Positions 42,619 to 51,412 of a stretch of 64,000 bases of DNA are shown piece after piece. The position numbers were made by a program, and so were the translations under genes. The stretch's first letter is position 1, and the number at the start of each line of letters is the position of its first letter. Location: contig NZ_JAUFQP010000007.1 in assembly GCF_030409805.1 (NCBI RefSeq), positions 310,001-374,000 of the forward strand, in the 5' to 3' direction. This DNA comes from Algibacter miyuki. GTDB lineage: Bacteria; Bacteroidota; Bacteroidia; Flavobacteriales; Flavobacteriaceae. The notes beneath the pieces were generated by a model that saw only the letters and a program-made list of their open reading frames with translations, was not told the origin of the DNA and searched no databases.

Positions 42619-44754
42619 TTAGAACTTAAAGGTAGCGCCTACTAGAAAATTGGCTGTGGCTTGCGGGTAATACCCAGCAAAATAACCAGTAGTTGTTCCT
42701 GTTTGGCTTCCTGAATCGTCATAATCATAAGATCCAAAATAACCATTAGACACATATTTCTTATTAAAAATATTGTTAGCTAACGCCGATAATGTAATCG
42801 ATTTGAATATTTTTTCGGTTTTAATAAGGTAATTAATACTAAAATCGTTTACAAAATAAGCATCTAAAACAGAATCTTCGTTATCAGTATTCCCCATATA
42901 TTGTTTCCCTACATACTTACTTAAAAGTGCGAGATTTAAATTTTCTATAGGAGAAAAATTAATAGAATTTCCGATAACCAATTCTGGTGAAAACGAGATA
43001 TTTGTATTTCCTAATTCGGCAACTTCACCATTTATAGATGAACTAAAGTTTTTATTCTTATTAGTACTCAATGCCGCATTAGCCGCGATACCGAATTTTT
43101 CAGTAAACTGAATATTCGCATCTACCTCTAAACCTAAACGGTAACTTTTTCCGCTGGTAGCTCTAACAGGACTTCCAACATCATCCAACTCACCAGTTAA
43201 CACCAATTGATTATGATAAAACATATAGTATAAATTGGAGTTTACACGGACTTTATTTTTATGAAAACGCCATCCTAATTCAATATCATTTAAACTTTCG
43301 TTTTCGGTAACACCAGCTTCAAAATCATCTCGATTTGGTTCGCGATTCGCAACAGCAAACGACGTATAGAAACTATTAAAAGGCGAATGTTTATAAGTTA
43401 AACCCACTTTTGGATTGAAGAAACTAAAATCAGCATCGGTAACAAATGGTGTTCTATCAGAATTTAACCCATTGGTTTTATACCCCACTAAACGGACTTG
43501 CAAATCAGAAAAACCAGTCCACTTTTCACCAAATTTAATAGTCACTTTTGAAAATGCACTAAAATCATGTTTAGAAGCATCGCCGAAATAATAATGATCT
43601 CTAATACCTGTGTTTTCGGCTAGGTCGCTTCCCCAAACAATTTCTCCAAAGTGGTCGCCATCATACGAACTGTATGATATTCCGCTGATAATCTCTAGTC
43701 CAGTTTTCTTATAAGTGACGTTTGCATTTACCACATAAAAATTATTATCCAACCAACGACGTACGATAACATCAGAATCTTCTTCAATTAAATTCCCGAA
43801 ATCTTCCGCAGATTCTTCCGATTTATATTGCTCGAAATACCCCTTTCCTTTAGTGTAATTTAGACCAATATTTGTAGACCAATGATTATTAATACGCTCA
43901 TTCCAGTGTAATTGGTAATGATCTTGCCAATAATTATCGGTTTCATTCTCATAAGTATATGGATTTTGACGACGATTTTCCTTCAACTCATCAGCCGTTA
44001 AACCGTACCAAGCTTGATACGTGCGTTCTTCATTTCCGAAAGTTAAAGCTTTAATTAAAGTGTTACCATCTTTATAAATCCCTTGTAGGAAATAAGATTT
44101 TAAATCGGTAAAAGCCCGATCTACATAACCATCCGAATACAACTTTGAAAAACGTCCTGAGACTTCAAAATGATCATTTAATAAACCTGTACTTAATTTT
44201 ACGGTATGTTTTCGCGTACTGAAACTACCAAAACTGTTTGATATTTCTGCTGAAGCCTCTTCCGAAAACGCATCTGTTAAAAGATTTAAACTTGCACCAA
44301 AAGCACCAGAGCCATTTGTTGAAGTACCTACACCACGCTGCAATTGTAAACTTTCTGTTGAAGACGCAAAATCGCCCAAATTTACAAAAAATGAACCTTG
44401 ACTTTCAGGGTCATTATACGGCATACCATTAATAGTTACATTAACACGCGTTCCATCGGTACCACGCACACGAATACTACTGTAACCTATACCAGCACCG
44501 GCATCACTAGTGGTAACTACAGAAGGTAAAAAATTAATAAGGGTAGGAATATCTTGCCCTAAATTACGTTTTGCTAGTTGTTCTTTAGAAAGATTAGAAT
44601 GTGTAATTGGCGAATCGGCATTTACACGAACGGCTTTCACCAAAACTTCATCGAGTGTTTCTGTTTTAGTAGAATCTTGTTGTACTGGATTTTGTTGCGC
44701 ATTTACACGAACGGTTAACACCAAGAGTGTTAATAAAAGAAAAATGTTTTTCAT
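42619..44754 (-). CDS. TonB-dependent receptor under a TPP riboswitch
   Basis: 711 residues. Signal peptide (ending VNAQQ), a TonB-box-like region (ETLDEVLVKAVRV, about 32-44), a plug domain (about 50-170, IRVRGTDGTRVNVTINGMPYND) and a barrel with terminal Phe (LVGATFKF). It has no carboxypeptidase-like N-terminal domain. A thiamine-pyrophosphate riboswitch and promoter lie just upstream, so it most likely imports thiamine or a precursor across the outer membrane, as proposed for TPP-regulated TonB receptors in Bacteroidetes. No thi biosynthesis gene is in the window. Confidence 0.88.
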   Translation of the reverse strand: MKNIFLLLTLLVLTVRVNAQQNPVQQDSTKTETLDEVLVKAVRVNADSPITHSNLSKEQLAKRNLGQDIPTLINFLPSVVTTSDAGAGIGYSSIRVRGTDGTRVNVTINGMPYNDPESQGSFFVNLGDFASSTESLQLQRGVGTSTNGSGAFGASLNLLTDAFSEEASAEISNSFGSFSTRKHTVKLSTGLLNDHFEVSGRFSKLYSDGYVDRAFTDLKSYFLQGIYKDGNTLIKALTFGNEERTYQAWYGLTADELKENRRQNPYTYENETDNYWQDHYQLHWNERINNHWSTNIGLNYTKGKGYFEQYKSEESAEDFGNLIEEDSDVIVRRWLDNNFYVVNANVTYKKTGLEIISGISYSSYDGDHFGEIVWGSDLAENTGIRDHYYFGDASKHDFSAFSKVTIKFGEKWTGFSDLQVRLVGYKTNGLNSDRTPFVTDADFSFFNPKVGLTYKHSPFNSFYTSFAVANREPNRDDFEAGVTENESLNDIELGWRFHKNKVRVNSNLYYMFYHNQLVLTGELDDVGSPVRATSGKSYRLGLEVDANIQFTEKFGIAANAALSTNKNKNFSSSINGEVAELGNTNISFSPELVIGNSINFSPIENLNLALLSKYVGKQYMGNTDNEDSVLDAYFVNDFSINYLIKTEKIFKSITLSALANNIFNKKYVSNGYFGSYDYDDSGSQTGTTTGYFAGYYPQATANFLVGATFKF

Positions 44755-44848
44755 TACGATTATATTTATAACCGAATAAAAAGAGGTAATTATTCTTTAA
44801 AAATTAATTAGTTTTCGAAATGCTTAGCCCAGCTTAGCATAACTATTC

Positions 44849-44866
44849 ACACCATTTTCATGATGT
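44849..44866 (-). other. GAAA-tetraloop hairpin downstream of riboswitch
   Basis: Minus strand ACATCAT-GAAA-ATGGTGT: seven pairs (one G-U) closed by a GNRA tetraloop. It may be part of the expression platform. There is no T run, so control may not be by simple termination. Confidence 0.5.
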
Positions 44867-44869
44867 AAC

Positions 44870-44936
44870 ATTTCCTAAACAGCATTACCTGTTCTAGGTT
44901 CAATGGGTATGATCTCAGCCGATATTAGGCACCCCT
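44870..44936 (-). promoter_or_regulatory. TPP (thiamine pyrophosphate) riboswitch
   Basis: On the minus strand, the THI-box elements occur in order: GGGGTGCC, GGCTGAGAT, ACCC, TTGAACCT, AACAGGTAATGCTG and TAGGAAA. These match the conserved pyrimidine- and pyrophosphate-binding helices of the class. It lies between a promoter box at 44952-44959 and the TonB receptor start at 44754. Confidence 0.92.
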
Positions 44937-44951
44937 TTTTTGAGAACGCTG

Positions 44952-44959
44952 CAAAAGTA
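44952..44959 (-). promoter_or_regulatory. -7 box of the riboswitch-TonB receptor transcript
   Basis: TACTTTTG on the minus strand matches TAnnTTTG, 16 bases before the riboswitch begins, the expected distance for a promoter driving it. Confidence 0.6.
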
Positions 44960-45002
44960 GTTAACAATTTAGAATTAACCCTACAGAATGCATGAATTAT
45001 TT

Positions 45003-45410
45003 CTAATCCAAATCGGGTTTACGCCTATTTACTTTTTTATCAGAAAGGTTCTTTTTATTTTTTAATCGTTTTCGAATAACAGATTTTGGAATTTTTGTAG
45101 GAATTCGTTTTTTCGGGACCACCAACGACGCTTTTACTAAAGCCAAAAACCGTTTAATAATAAGGTCTTTATTTTTATGCTGACTTCTACTTTCCCCGCA
45201 TTGCATTAAAAGCACGCCATCTTTAGTTAAACGGTGGTTCAACTTTGCCAACAATCGTTCTTTTTGCCTTTCGGAAAACGCCGCCGAATTTCTTAAATCG
45301 AAACTCAACTCTATTTTAGAGGACACCTTATTAACGTGCTGCCCGCCCGCTCCCGAACTTCGAACGGCTTTAAATTGTAATTCCTGAACAAGCACTTCAC
45401 TATTAAGCAT
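45003..45410 (-). CDS. arfB: Alternative ribosome-rescue factor ArfB (YaeJ)
   Basis: 135 residues. The release-factor domain carries the GGQ motif in RSSGAGGQHVNKVSSKIEL (near 22-24) and the basic C-terminal tail (PKSVIRKRLKNKKNLSDKK) that inserts into the empty mRNA channel. It lacks a codon-recognition domain. It hydrolyses peptidyl-tRNA on stalled ribosomes. It starts 2 bases after DUF4301 ends, so the two are translated together. No ssrA RNA is visible here. Confidence 0.93.
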   Translation of the reverse strand: MLNSEVLVQELQFKAVRSSGAGGQHVNKVSSKIELSFDLRNSAAFSERQKERLLAKLNHRLTKDGVLLMQCGESRSQHKNKDLIIKRFLALVKASLVVPKKRIPTKIPKSVIRKRLKNKKNLSDKKVNRRKPDLD

Positions 45411-45412
45411 AA

Positions 45413-46960
45413 TTACCCTTGATGTTCTGGTTTCAAAAGATCGTTTACAGTTTTCACAGGGCTAAATGTATGCAATGGTACTTCAACAAAAATAGAAATC
45501 CAATCGGCCATACTTCCATTCCATAAACCCGGAAGTTCTAAAGCTTGAATATCAGTCCCGTTTTGTGTTTTCATAGTAATGAAAGCCGCTTCTGGATCAA
45601 CATAATCTAGTAAATTAAACTTTTCGCCTTTGTAGTTTTTAACCGCACAAACCAAATCTGTTGGGTTAAAATGCGTGGCATTATTAACAATTTCTGCCTG
45701 TGCTTTATTTGCAATATCAATTTGAGCAAACTCCACAATTTGCAATGATACATCTCCATTTTCAGCTTTTACCCAAAACGGGCCACCGCCAGGCTCTCCA
45801 ACATTTTTTACCATACCGCAAACACGCATGGGTCTATTCAACTTATTTTTTAAATAATTTTTCTTTTCTTCGGAAGTAAAATCATCAAACTCATCAACCA
45901 AAGCCACATTCATTTTTTTAGTGATATACAAAGCTATCGCGAGTAAATCTTCTTCGGAAACATGCTCTTGATCAAGCTGATTTAAGAATTCAAAAGCCTT
46001 TTCTTGTGCTTCAACTAAAACACCTGCAAGCATTTTTTTATATTCTGAAACGTCTTTGTTCTTTTCAAAAACAACAATATTATCAATGTTTTTAATAAAT
46101 AAAAGGTCGGCATCTAAATCATTTAAATTCTCCAACAATGCACCATGACCAGCAGGTCTGAATAAGATAGAACCATCATCTTTTCTATAAACCTCATTCG
46201 CTGTTGTTAATGCCAACGTTTCGGTTTCTTCCTTTTGATATGAAAACGTAACGTGAAAATTTGTGTTTGTTTTGTTCTCTAAGATACTTTTTATTTTAGC
46301 AAATTCAGCATTAAAATATTTATGATGCTTTTCAGAAACCGTAAAATGAAGATGCGCTTCATTATTAGAAGATGCATATAATGTTGATTCTAGCAAATGC
46401 TCTTGAAATGCTGTAACAACACCAGTTTTATACGTATGAAAAGGCAATAAACCTTTCGGAAAAAAGCTATAATTCAAGCCTTCTTCGTTCAACATAGTTC
46501 TCACAAACTCAAAACATGCTTCGCCTTTGTTTAAACTGTTGAAGTCTGAATTTTCAGATTCAATTTTCGCTAAAACCTCATCATAAAAAGGAAGATTTTT
46601 CAATTCTGAAACAAAAGTTTCAATTAAACCATCGTTTGATTTTTCAATGTACGATTCAATAGATTCCTTTTGAGCATCAAAATCCTTCAAAAAAGTGAAC
46701 AAAAACTTAAACATTCGCGTTGCCGCACCAGAAGCAGGCACAAACTTTACAATATTTAAGCTGTTTTGTCTAGCTTCAAAAAGTGCGATATAATTTTTAT
46801 GTTCTGCTTCGGAATAACCCTCAATACCCGTACCAATATTGGCAGCAGCTATTAAATTAGAATACGCCATGCCGTTTTTAATTCGCGACACTTGTGCTTC
46901 TACTTCTTTTATCGTTATTCCTTTATTATCAAACTGTTGAACGTCTTGTTTAGAAAACAT
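45413..46960 (-). CDS. DUF4301 family protein
   Basis: 515 residues matching DUF4301, a Bacteroidetes family; the FVPASGAATRMFKFL block near 73-87 and FRPAGHGALLENLNDLDADLLFIKNID (part) near 270 are characteristic. The second block recalls nucleotidyltransferase-like folds, but I would not assign an activity. There is no signal peptide. Its start codon overlaps the stop of the NadR-like kinase gene by one base, and arfB begins 2 bases after its stop: a tightly packed operon. Confidence 0.85.
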   Translation of the reverse strand: MFSKQDVQQFDNKGITIKEVEAQVSRIKNGMAYSNLIAAANIGTGIEGYSEAEHKNYIALFEARQNSLNIVKFVPASGAATRMFKFLFTFLKDFDAQKESIESYIEKSNDGLIETFVSELKNLPFYDEVLAKIESENSDFNSLNKGEACFEFVRTMLNEEGLNYSFFPKGLLPFHTYKTGVVTAFQEHLLESTLYASSNNEAHLHFTVSEKHHKYFNAEFAKIKSILENKTNTNFHVTFSYQKEETETLALTTANEVYRKDDGSILFRPAGHGALLENLNDLDADLLFIKNIDNIVVFEKNKDVSEYKKMLAGVLVEAQEKAFEFLNQLDQEHVSEEDLLAIALYITKKMNVALVDEFDDFTSEEKKNYLKNKLNRPMRVCGMVKNVGEPGGGPFWVKAENGDVSLQIVEFAQIDIANKAQAEIVNNATHFNPTDLVCAVKNYKGEKFNLLDYVDPEAAFITMKTQNGTDIQALELPGLWNGSMADWISIFVEVPLHTFSPVKTVNDLLKPEHQG

Positions 46961-47526
46961 TATTTTTTATTTAAAAGTTGATCTATATGTTTAATGGCTG
47001 TTGCCAAGCGCGTTTTTTTATCGCCTTTTAACAACACATAAGGTCTGTTATATTTAATTAATTCATCTTGAAAAGCGTTAAACATCGCTAATCGTTCCTC
47101 GGGTTTATCACGTAAATCGTCTGCTTCCCAAGGCGTATCAATATAAGTTAAAAAATACAAATCGTAAGTGTTTTTTACAGCATATTTTTCAAGCAATGGG
47201 TCGCAAGTCTTTAAGTAACAGGTTTCTGAATACACTTTAGTTTCCAGTAAATCAGTATCACATATCAATACCGAATCTGTTTTTTTAGACAATGCATTTT
47301 CCAATTTCATTTGTCCTCTAGCAATAGGCAACAAATCGTTAGCTTCGCATGTTTTTCGCTCATTATTCCATTTTTCTTGGAGATAATCGCGTGCAAATTC
47401 GGGTACCCATACAGAATGATAATACCGTGCTAATTGTCGAGAAAGTGTTGTTTTTCCAGAAGATTCCGGGCCGAACAAAACCACTTTTATACAGTCTGCG
47501 GGGTCTTGTTGATAATCTTTTTCCAT
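46960..47526 (-). CDS. NadR-like nicotinamide riboside kinase (AAA/P-loop)
   Basis: 188 residues. The P-loop GPESSGKTT (about 14-22) is followed by EFARDYL, the ICDTDLLETKVYSE Walker B-like block and TYIDTPWEADDLRDKPEER. These match the ribosylnicotinamide kinase domain of NadR. It starts 40 bases inside the 3' end of pnuC and overlaps DUF4301 by one base. With PnuC it would import and phosphorylate nicotinamide riboside, trapping it as NMN. A thiamine kinase role is an alternative, given the nearby TPP-regulated receptor. Confidence 0.82.
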   Translation of the reverse strand: MEKDYQQDPADCIKVVLFGPESSGKTTLSRQLARYYHSVWVPEFARDYLQEKWNNERKTCEANDLLPIARGQMKLENALSKKTDSVLICDTDLLETKVYSETCYLKTCDPLLEKYAVKNTYDLYFLTYIDTPWEADDLRDKPEERLAMFNAFQDELIKYNRPYVLLKGDKKTRLATAIKHIDQLLNKK

Positions 47527-48110
47527 GCTAAATAGCCAAAAATGGCAATAAATGTAAATCCTAAATATTGAAAACTTGTAAACGTAAATCCTTTATGAAA
47601 ATATAATGGTATTGAAATAATATCGCCAACAATCCAAAATATCCAATTTTCTATTTTTCGTCGTGCCATAAGCCACATACCAACAAAAAATATAGCTGTA
47701 GTTAAGGTATCTACATAAGCCACCCAACTGGTCCATTTACCGAATACCTGATAAATTATATAAACAAAAACTAAAGTGGCAATAAATATGAGTACACTTA
47801 ATTTTTTCTCTTTTAAAGTGGTTCTAGAAATGGGATTCATATCGGCATCATCAACTTTTCTAGTCCAAACATACCAGCCATAAATACTCATAACAAAATA
47901 GTAAACATTGATCATCATGTCTCCCAAAAGTTCCCATTTCACCAGTAAATACACAAAAATAAGCGTGCTTACCATACCTGTTGGAAATACCCAAATTTTG
48001 TTTTGCTTAGAATACCATACCGAGAGAAATCCGAAAATTACAGCTACAATTTCGAGGATAACATCCATGGTGTCGTAATCGGCATATTGTTTGAAAAAAA
48101 AATCGATCAT
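47487..48110 (-). CDS. pnuC: PnuC-family vitamin transporter (nicotinamide riboside)
   Basis: 207 residues with about seven transmembrane helices. The C-terminal block ENWIFWIVGDIISIPLYFHK contains the WxxW pattern reported for nicotinamide-riboside-type PnuC. The family also includes PnuT thiamine transporters, so substrate is not certain. It facilitates diffusion across the inner membrane, with trapping by a kinase; the NadR-like kinase gene overlaps its 3' end by 40 bases, which implies translational coupling. Confidence 0.85.
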   Translation of the reverse strand: MIDFFFKQYADYDTMDVILEIVAVIFGFLSVWYSKQNKIWVFPTGMVSTLIFVYLLVKWELLGDMMINVYYFVMSIYGWYVWTRKVDDADMNPISRTTLKEKKLSVLIFIATLVFVYIIYQVFGKWTSWVAYVDTLTTAIFFVGMWLMARRKIENWIFWIVGDIISIPLYFHKGFTFTSFQYLGFTFIAIFGYLAWKKIINKTPQTV

Positions 48111-48157
48111 GGGACTATTTAACTTACTTATATCAATACTAAAAACATATTCAAAAT

Positions 48158-48868
48158 TTATTTCTGCAATGCATCAAAAAACAATTCGTCATCTTCAAAA
48201 GCTGTGCCAATAACCACTAAATCGGCTCCGGCACTGTAGGCTTTTTCTAATTGTTCTAAATTTCTAATACCACCACCAACGATTAGAGGCACTTGTAAAA
48301 CCGCTTTTACTTTGGCAATAATAGTTTCTAAAACAGGAACTTTCGCACCGCTTCCAGCCTCCAAATATATAAGTTTCATTCCTAATAAGCTTCCTGCTTT
48401 TGCAGTATCTGCAATATCTTGAATATTTTCAGTAGCCATTGGCATTGTTTTAGTAACCTGCTCAACAGCAGTTTCTTTTCCGCTTTCAACTAAAATATAC
48501 CCTGTAGGAATCACCTCTAATTTCGTATTCTTTAATTTAGAAACCGCCTTAACATGCTTCCCTATTAAATATTCTGAATTTCTACCAGAAATTAAGGACA
48601 GGAATAAAAGAGCATCAGCACTTTCGGTTATTTGTGAAACATCGCCAGGAAATAAAACGATAGGTAATTGAGTATATTTTTTAATTTCAATCACTAAAAC
48701 CTCAGTAGCATGCTTGTCCACAATACTACCACCAACAAAAATATGAGTGGCTATAGATCGATTTACTTTTTCAATAAAACTTGCAGTGTTTTCAACCAAA
48801 AACTTATCCGGATCTATTAAAACCGCCAACTGCTTTTCGTTATTTTTTATTGAATTTAATATGTTCAT
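48158..48868 (-). CDS. Geranylgeranylglyceryl/heptaprenylglyceryl phosphate synthase
   Basis: 236 residues, a TIM-barrel with family motifs QLAVLIDPDK (14-23), VGGSIVD, LFPGDVSQI, YLEAGSGAKVP (phosphate/glycerophosphate site) and VGGGIRN. It joins a polyprenyl diphosphate to glycerol-1-phosphate, the first step of archaeal-type ether lipids; Bacteroidetes carry a bacterial group of this family. Cytosolic. It is 47 bases upstream of pnuC on the same strand. Confidence 0.9.
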   Translation of the reverse strand: MNILNSIKNNEKQLAVLIDPDKFLVENTASFIEKVNRSIATHIFVGGSIVDKHATEVLVIEIKKYTQLPIVLFPGDVSQITESADALLFLSLISGRNSEYLIGKHVKAVSKLKNTKLEVIPTGYILVESGKETAVEQVTKTMPMATENIQDIADTAKAGSLLGMKLIYLEAGSGAKVPVLETIIAKVKAVLQVPLIVGGGIRNLEQLEKAYSAGADLVVIGTAFEDDELFFDALQK

Positions 48869-48951
48869 TTTGTTTTATTTCCCCGTAAGGGAAAACTTTT
48901 TTATTGAATCGTCTTGAATTCAAAAAAGACAATGCTTCATTAAAATTTTAA

Positions 48952-49584
48952 TTATTCTTCACCTAAAGCAAAAGCACAAGTAAAGCCTTCGAACTCGAAA
49001 AAGTGTACCAAATAGCGGTATTTCACATCTTCATAATCTATCCAAGCCACGGTTTCTTCATCTTTCAATTCAAAAGGAATTACTAAAAAGCAATTTTTAA
49101 AACTAGCTCCAGGCGTAGCAAAAAGTTTATATAAAGATTCTTTTACGCACCAAACAGCAGTGAGTTTTTTAATATAATCAGCAGCGTTCTTATCTAAATA
49201 ATCAGCTTCGTATCCCACAAATTTATGTGCAATTACAGTAATTTTATCACGTTGCTTTTCAATATCAACACCTACAATCCCATTACTAATAATGACAGCC
49301 GAAAACTGAAAAGAATGTGTTATCGAAATCTGTTTCCCATCTTTTAAATGGGGTTTTCCATTTTTATCATAAAATAAATCGGCATCTTCATACCCAAATT
49401 CGGCCAACAAATGTCTCACGCTTAAAAACCCACGTTGGTGTAGTTCACTTTTCATTCCTAAAACCCGTTTTAAGGTTTCTGGTTTCAAAGTTAGTGGCGC
49501 CATTAAATCGTCGAAAGACTCCGTGATCTTCCACAATTTAACAACAGTTTGTGAATTTGGCGTTATGGTTTTATAAAGCGGCAT
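48952..49584 (-). CDS. 4'-phosphopantetheinyl transferase (Sfp type)
   Basis: 210 residues. Motifs are GVDIEKQRDK near 100-109 (Mg-binding Asp and Glu) and AVWCVKESLYKLF near 143-155, defining the Sfp superfamily. It transfers phosphopantetheine from CoA to a Ser of a carrier protein. The N-terminal part is diverged. No PKS/NRPS or acp gene is nearby. It is divergent from ahcY, sharing a 131-base promoter region. Confidence 0.88.
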   Translation of the reverse strand: MPLYKTITPNSQTVVKLWKITESFDDLMAPLTLKPETLKRVLGMKSELHQRGFLSVRHLLAEFGYEDADLFYDKNGKPHLKDGKQISITHSFQFSAVIISNGIVGVDIEKQRDKITVIAHKFVGYEADYLDKNAADYIKKLTAVWCVKESLYKLFATPGASFKNCFLVIPFELKDEETVAWIDYEDVKYRYLVHFFEFEGFTCAFALGEE

Positions 49585-49607
49585 TTAATATTCTGAATGT
49601 TATTGAT

Positions 49608-49615
49608 TATCTTTG
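49608..49615 (+). promoter_or_regulatory. -7 box of ahcY promoter
   Basis: TATCTTTG matches TAnnTTTG, 100 bases before the ahcY ATG. The resulting ~95-base leader holds possible pairing between CGATTTCG and CGAATCG segments but no recognised riboswitch. Confidence 0.55.
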
Positions 49616-49715
49616 CACAATCTTAGGCAAATTATACGATTTCGACGAGCGAATTTAACCATTTTAACACGAATCGCAATCCTGTTTAAGTTATTAAATA
49701 AAAAAGAATATTGAT

Positions 49716-51032
49716 ATGAGCACAAAAACAATTCCTTACGTAGCTAGCAAAGTTAAAGATATTTCTCTTGCAGCATGGGGACGAAAAGAAATAGAATTAG
49801 CCGAAGCCGAAATGCCAGGTTTAATGAGTCTTCGTGAAGAATACGGCAACTCGCAACCTTTAAAAGGCGCGCGTATTGCAGGATGTTTACACATGACGAT
49901 ACAAACAGCCGTTTTAATTGAAACGCTACAAGCTTTAGGTGCAGAAGTAACTTGGAGTTCTTGTAACATATTTTCTACGCAAGATCAAGCAGCAGCAGCC
50001 ATTGCAGCAGAAGGAACAGCAGTTTACGCTTGGAAAGGATTAACGGAAGAAGAATTTGATTGGTGTATCGAACAAACACTTTTCTTTGGTGAAGATAGAA
50101 AACCATTAAACATGATTCTTGATGATGGTGGTGATTTAACCAACATGGTTTTAGACAAATACCCAGAATTAGCAGCCGGAATTAACGGACTTTCAGAAGA
50201 AACTACAACAGGAGTTCACCGTCTTTACGAGCGTGTAAAAAACGGAACATTACCAATGCCTGCAATCAACGTAAACGATTCTGTAACAAAATCTAAATTC
50301 GATAACAAATACGGTTGTAAAGAATCTGCAGTAGATGCTATTCGTCGTGCAACAGACCTTATGCTTGCTGGTAAACGTGTAACTGTTTGTGGTTATGGTG
50401 ATGTTGGTAAAGGTACAGCTGCCTCTTTTAAAGGTGCAGGATCTATTGTAACAGTAACAGAAATCGATCCAATTTGTGCGCTTCAAGCAGCAATGGACGG
50501 TTTTGAAGTTAAAAGACTAGAGACTGTAGTAGGGAATTCAGATATTATTATCACAACAACAGGAAATAAAGACATTATCCAAGGGCGTCATTTCGAAGCC
50601 ATGAAAGATAAAGTTATCGTGTGTAACATTGGGCATTTCGACAACGAAATCGATATGGCGTGGTTAAACAAAAACCACGGTAACACTAAAAACACAATTA
50701 AACCACAAGTTGATAAATATACTATCGACGGTAAAGATATCATTATCCTTGCAGAAGGTCGTTTAGTAAACTTAGGTTGTGCTACAGGTCACCCAAGTTT
50801 CGTAATGTCTAACTCATTTACAAACCAAACTTTAGCTCAAATTGAACTTTGGACAAACGCAGAAGCATACGGAAACGATGTGTACATGTTACCAAAAGCT
50901 TTAGACGAAAAAGTAGCCAAATTACACCTTGCAAAAATTGGTGTAGAGCTTACTGAACTTCGCGAAGACCAAGCAAGCTATATTGGTGTAACTGTAGAAG
51001 GACCATACAAACCAGAACATTACAGATACTAA
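49716..51032 (+). CDS. ahcY: Adenosylhomocysteinase
   Basis: 438 residues, full length. SahH blocks are [34 protein letters not shown], the NAD site [17 protein letters not shown] (near 223) and C-terminal [19 protein letters not shown]...KPEHYRY. It hydrolyses S-adenosylhomocysteine to adenosine and homocysteine in the methyl cycle. It is a single gene with its own promoter and terminator. Good codon adaptation suggests high expression. Confidence 0.96.
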   Translation: MSTKTIPYVASKVKDISLAAWGRKEIELAEAEMPGLMSLREEYGNSQPLKGARIAGCLHMTIQTAVLIETLQALGAEVTWSSCNIFSTQDQAAAAIAAEGTAVYAWKGLTEEEFDWCIEQTLFFGEDRKPLNMILDDGGDLTNMVLDKYPELAAGINGLSEETTTGVHRLYERVKNGTLPMPAINVNDSVTKSKFDNKYGCKESAVDAIRRATDLMLAGKRVTVCGYGDVGKGTAASFKGAGSIVTVTEIDPICALQAAMDGFEVKRLETVVGNSDIIITTTGNKDIIQGRHFEAMKDKVIVCNIGHFDNEIDMAWLNKNHGNTKNTIKPQVDKYTIDGKDIIILAEGRLVNLGCATGHPSFVMSNSFTNQTLAQIELWTNAEAYGNDVYMLPKALDEKVAKLHLAKIGVELTELREDQASYIGVTVEGPYKPEHYRY

Positions 51033-51051
51033 AAAAACGATAGTTTTTTTC

Positions 51052-51070
51052 TACTGAACTTGTTTCAGTA
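51052..51070. repeat. CTGAA-CTTGT-TTCAG palindrome, copy 1
   Basis: TACTGAA-CTTGT-TTCAGTA. The same loop occurs in ATCCTGAA-CTTGT-TTCAGGAT at 51191-51211, with the second base pair changed on both arms. Confidence 0.7.
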
Positions 51071-51085
51071 TCTCAATAATAAATT

Positions 51086-51118
51086 AAATCCCAAGCAGCA
51101 ATGTTTGGGATTTTTTTT
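51086..51118 (+). terminator. Terminator of ahcY
   Basis: Stem AAATCCCAA/TTGGGATTT, 10-base loop, then at least five further T. Confidence 0.9.
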
Positions 51119-51121
51119 ATT

Positions 51122-51302
51122 TGGGCAATTTTGTTTTGGGAGAAAAACCCAAAACAAACCGCGCTTTCCGCTATATCTTTTTACAAAGCAATCCTGAACT
51201 TGTTTCAGGATCTGTTCAATTCCATAGAAATTTCAGCTAAAAATTAAAGCATAGTCTATTTAAAAGCTTTACAAAAAGGATGCCGCTGCAATCCCTATCG
51301 CA
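51122..51302 (-). repeat. Dispersed palindromic repeat, copy 3 (diverged, reverse)
   Basis: Reverse-complement order: GCGATAGGGATTGCAGCGGC at the right, then AGATATAGCGGAAAGC and a perfect 11-bp stem TTTGTTTTGGG/CCCAAAACAAA at the left, ending in TTGCCC. It has the plan of copies 1 and 2 but a longer centre, which includes the CTGAA palindrome at 51191-51211. Confidence 0.7.
51191..51211. repeat. CTGAA-CTTGT-TTCAG palindrome, copy 2
   Basis: ATCCTGAA-CTTGT-TTCAGGAT, perfect 8-bp arms, 120 bases from copy 1 and nested inside dispersed repeat copy 3. Confidence 0.7.
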
Positions 51303-51378
51303 AAAGTTACCATCCCACAACGGCAAATCTATTCGCAAAGAATTTCATTTAAAACATAACAAATTCTACACGTATTTT

Positions 51379-51386
51379 TATATTTG
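51379..51386 (+). promoter_or_regulatory. -7 box of tyrS promoter
   Basis: TATATTTG matches TAnnTTTG, ending 26 bases before the tyrS ATG. Confidence 0.55.
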
Positions 51387-51412
51387 CCTAAGATTACTAA
51401 ATACACCTAAAA

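Larger units (their letters stand above)
51033..51412. other. 380-base gene-free region rich in inverted repeats
   Basis: From left to right it holds a TACTGAA-CTTGT-TTCAGTA palindrome, the ahcY terminator, a reverse copy of the dispersed repeat with a second CTGAA palindrome nested in it, and the tyrS promoter. I see no ORF or RNA gene. Confidence 0.8.
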
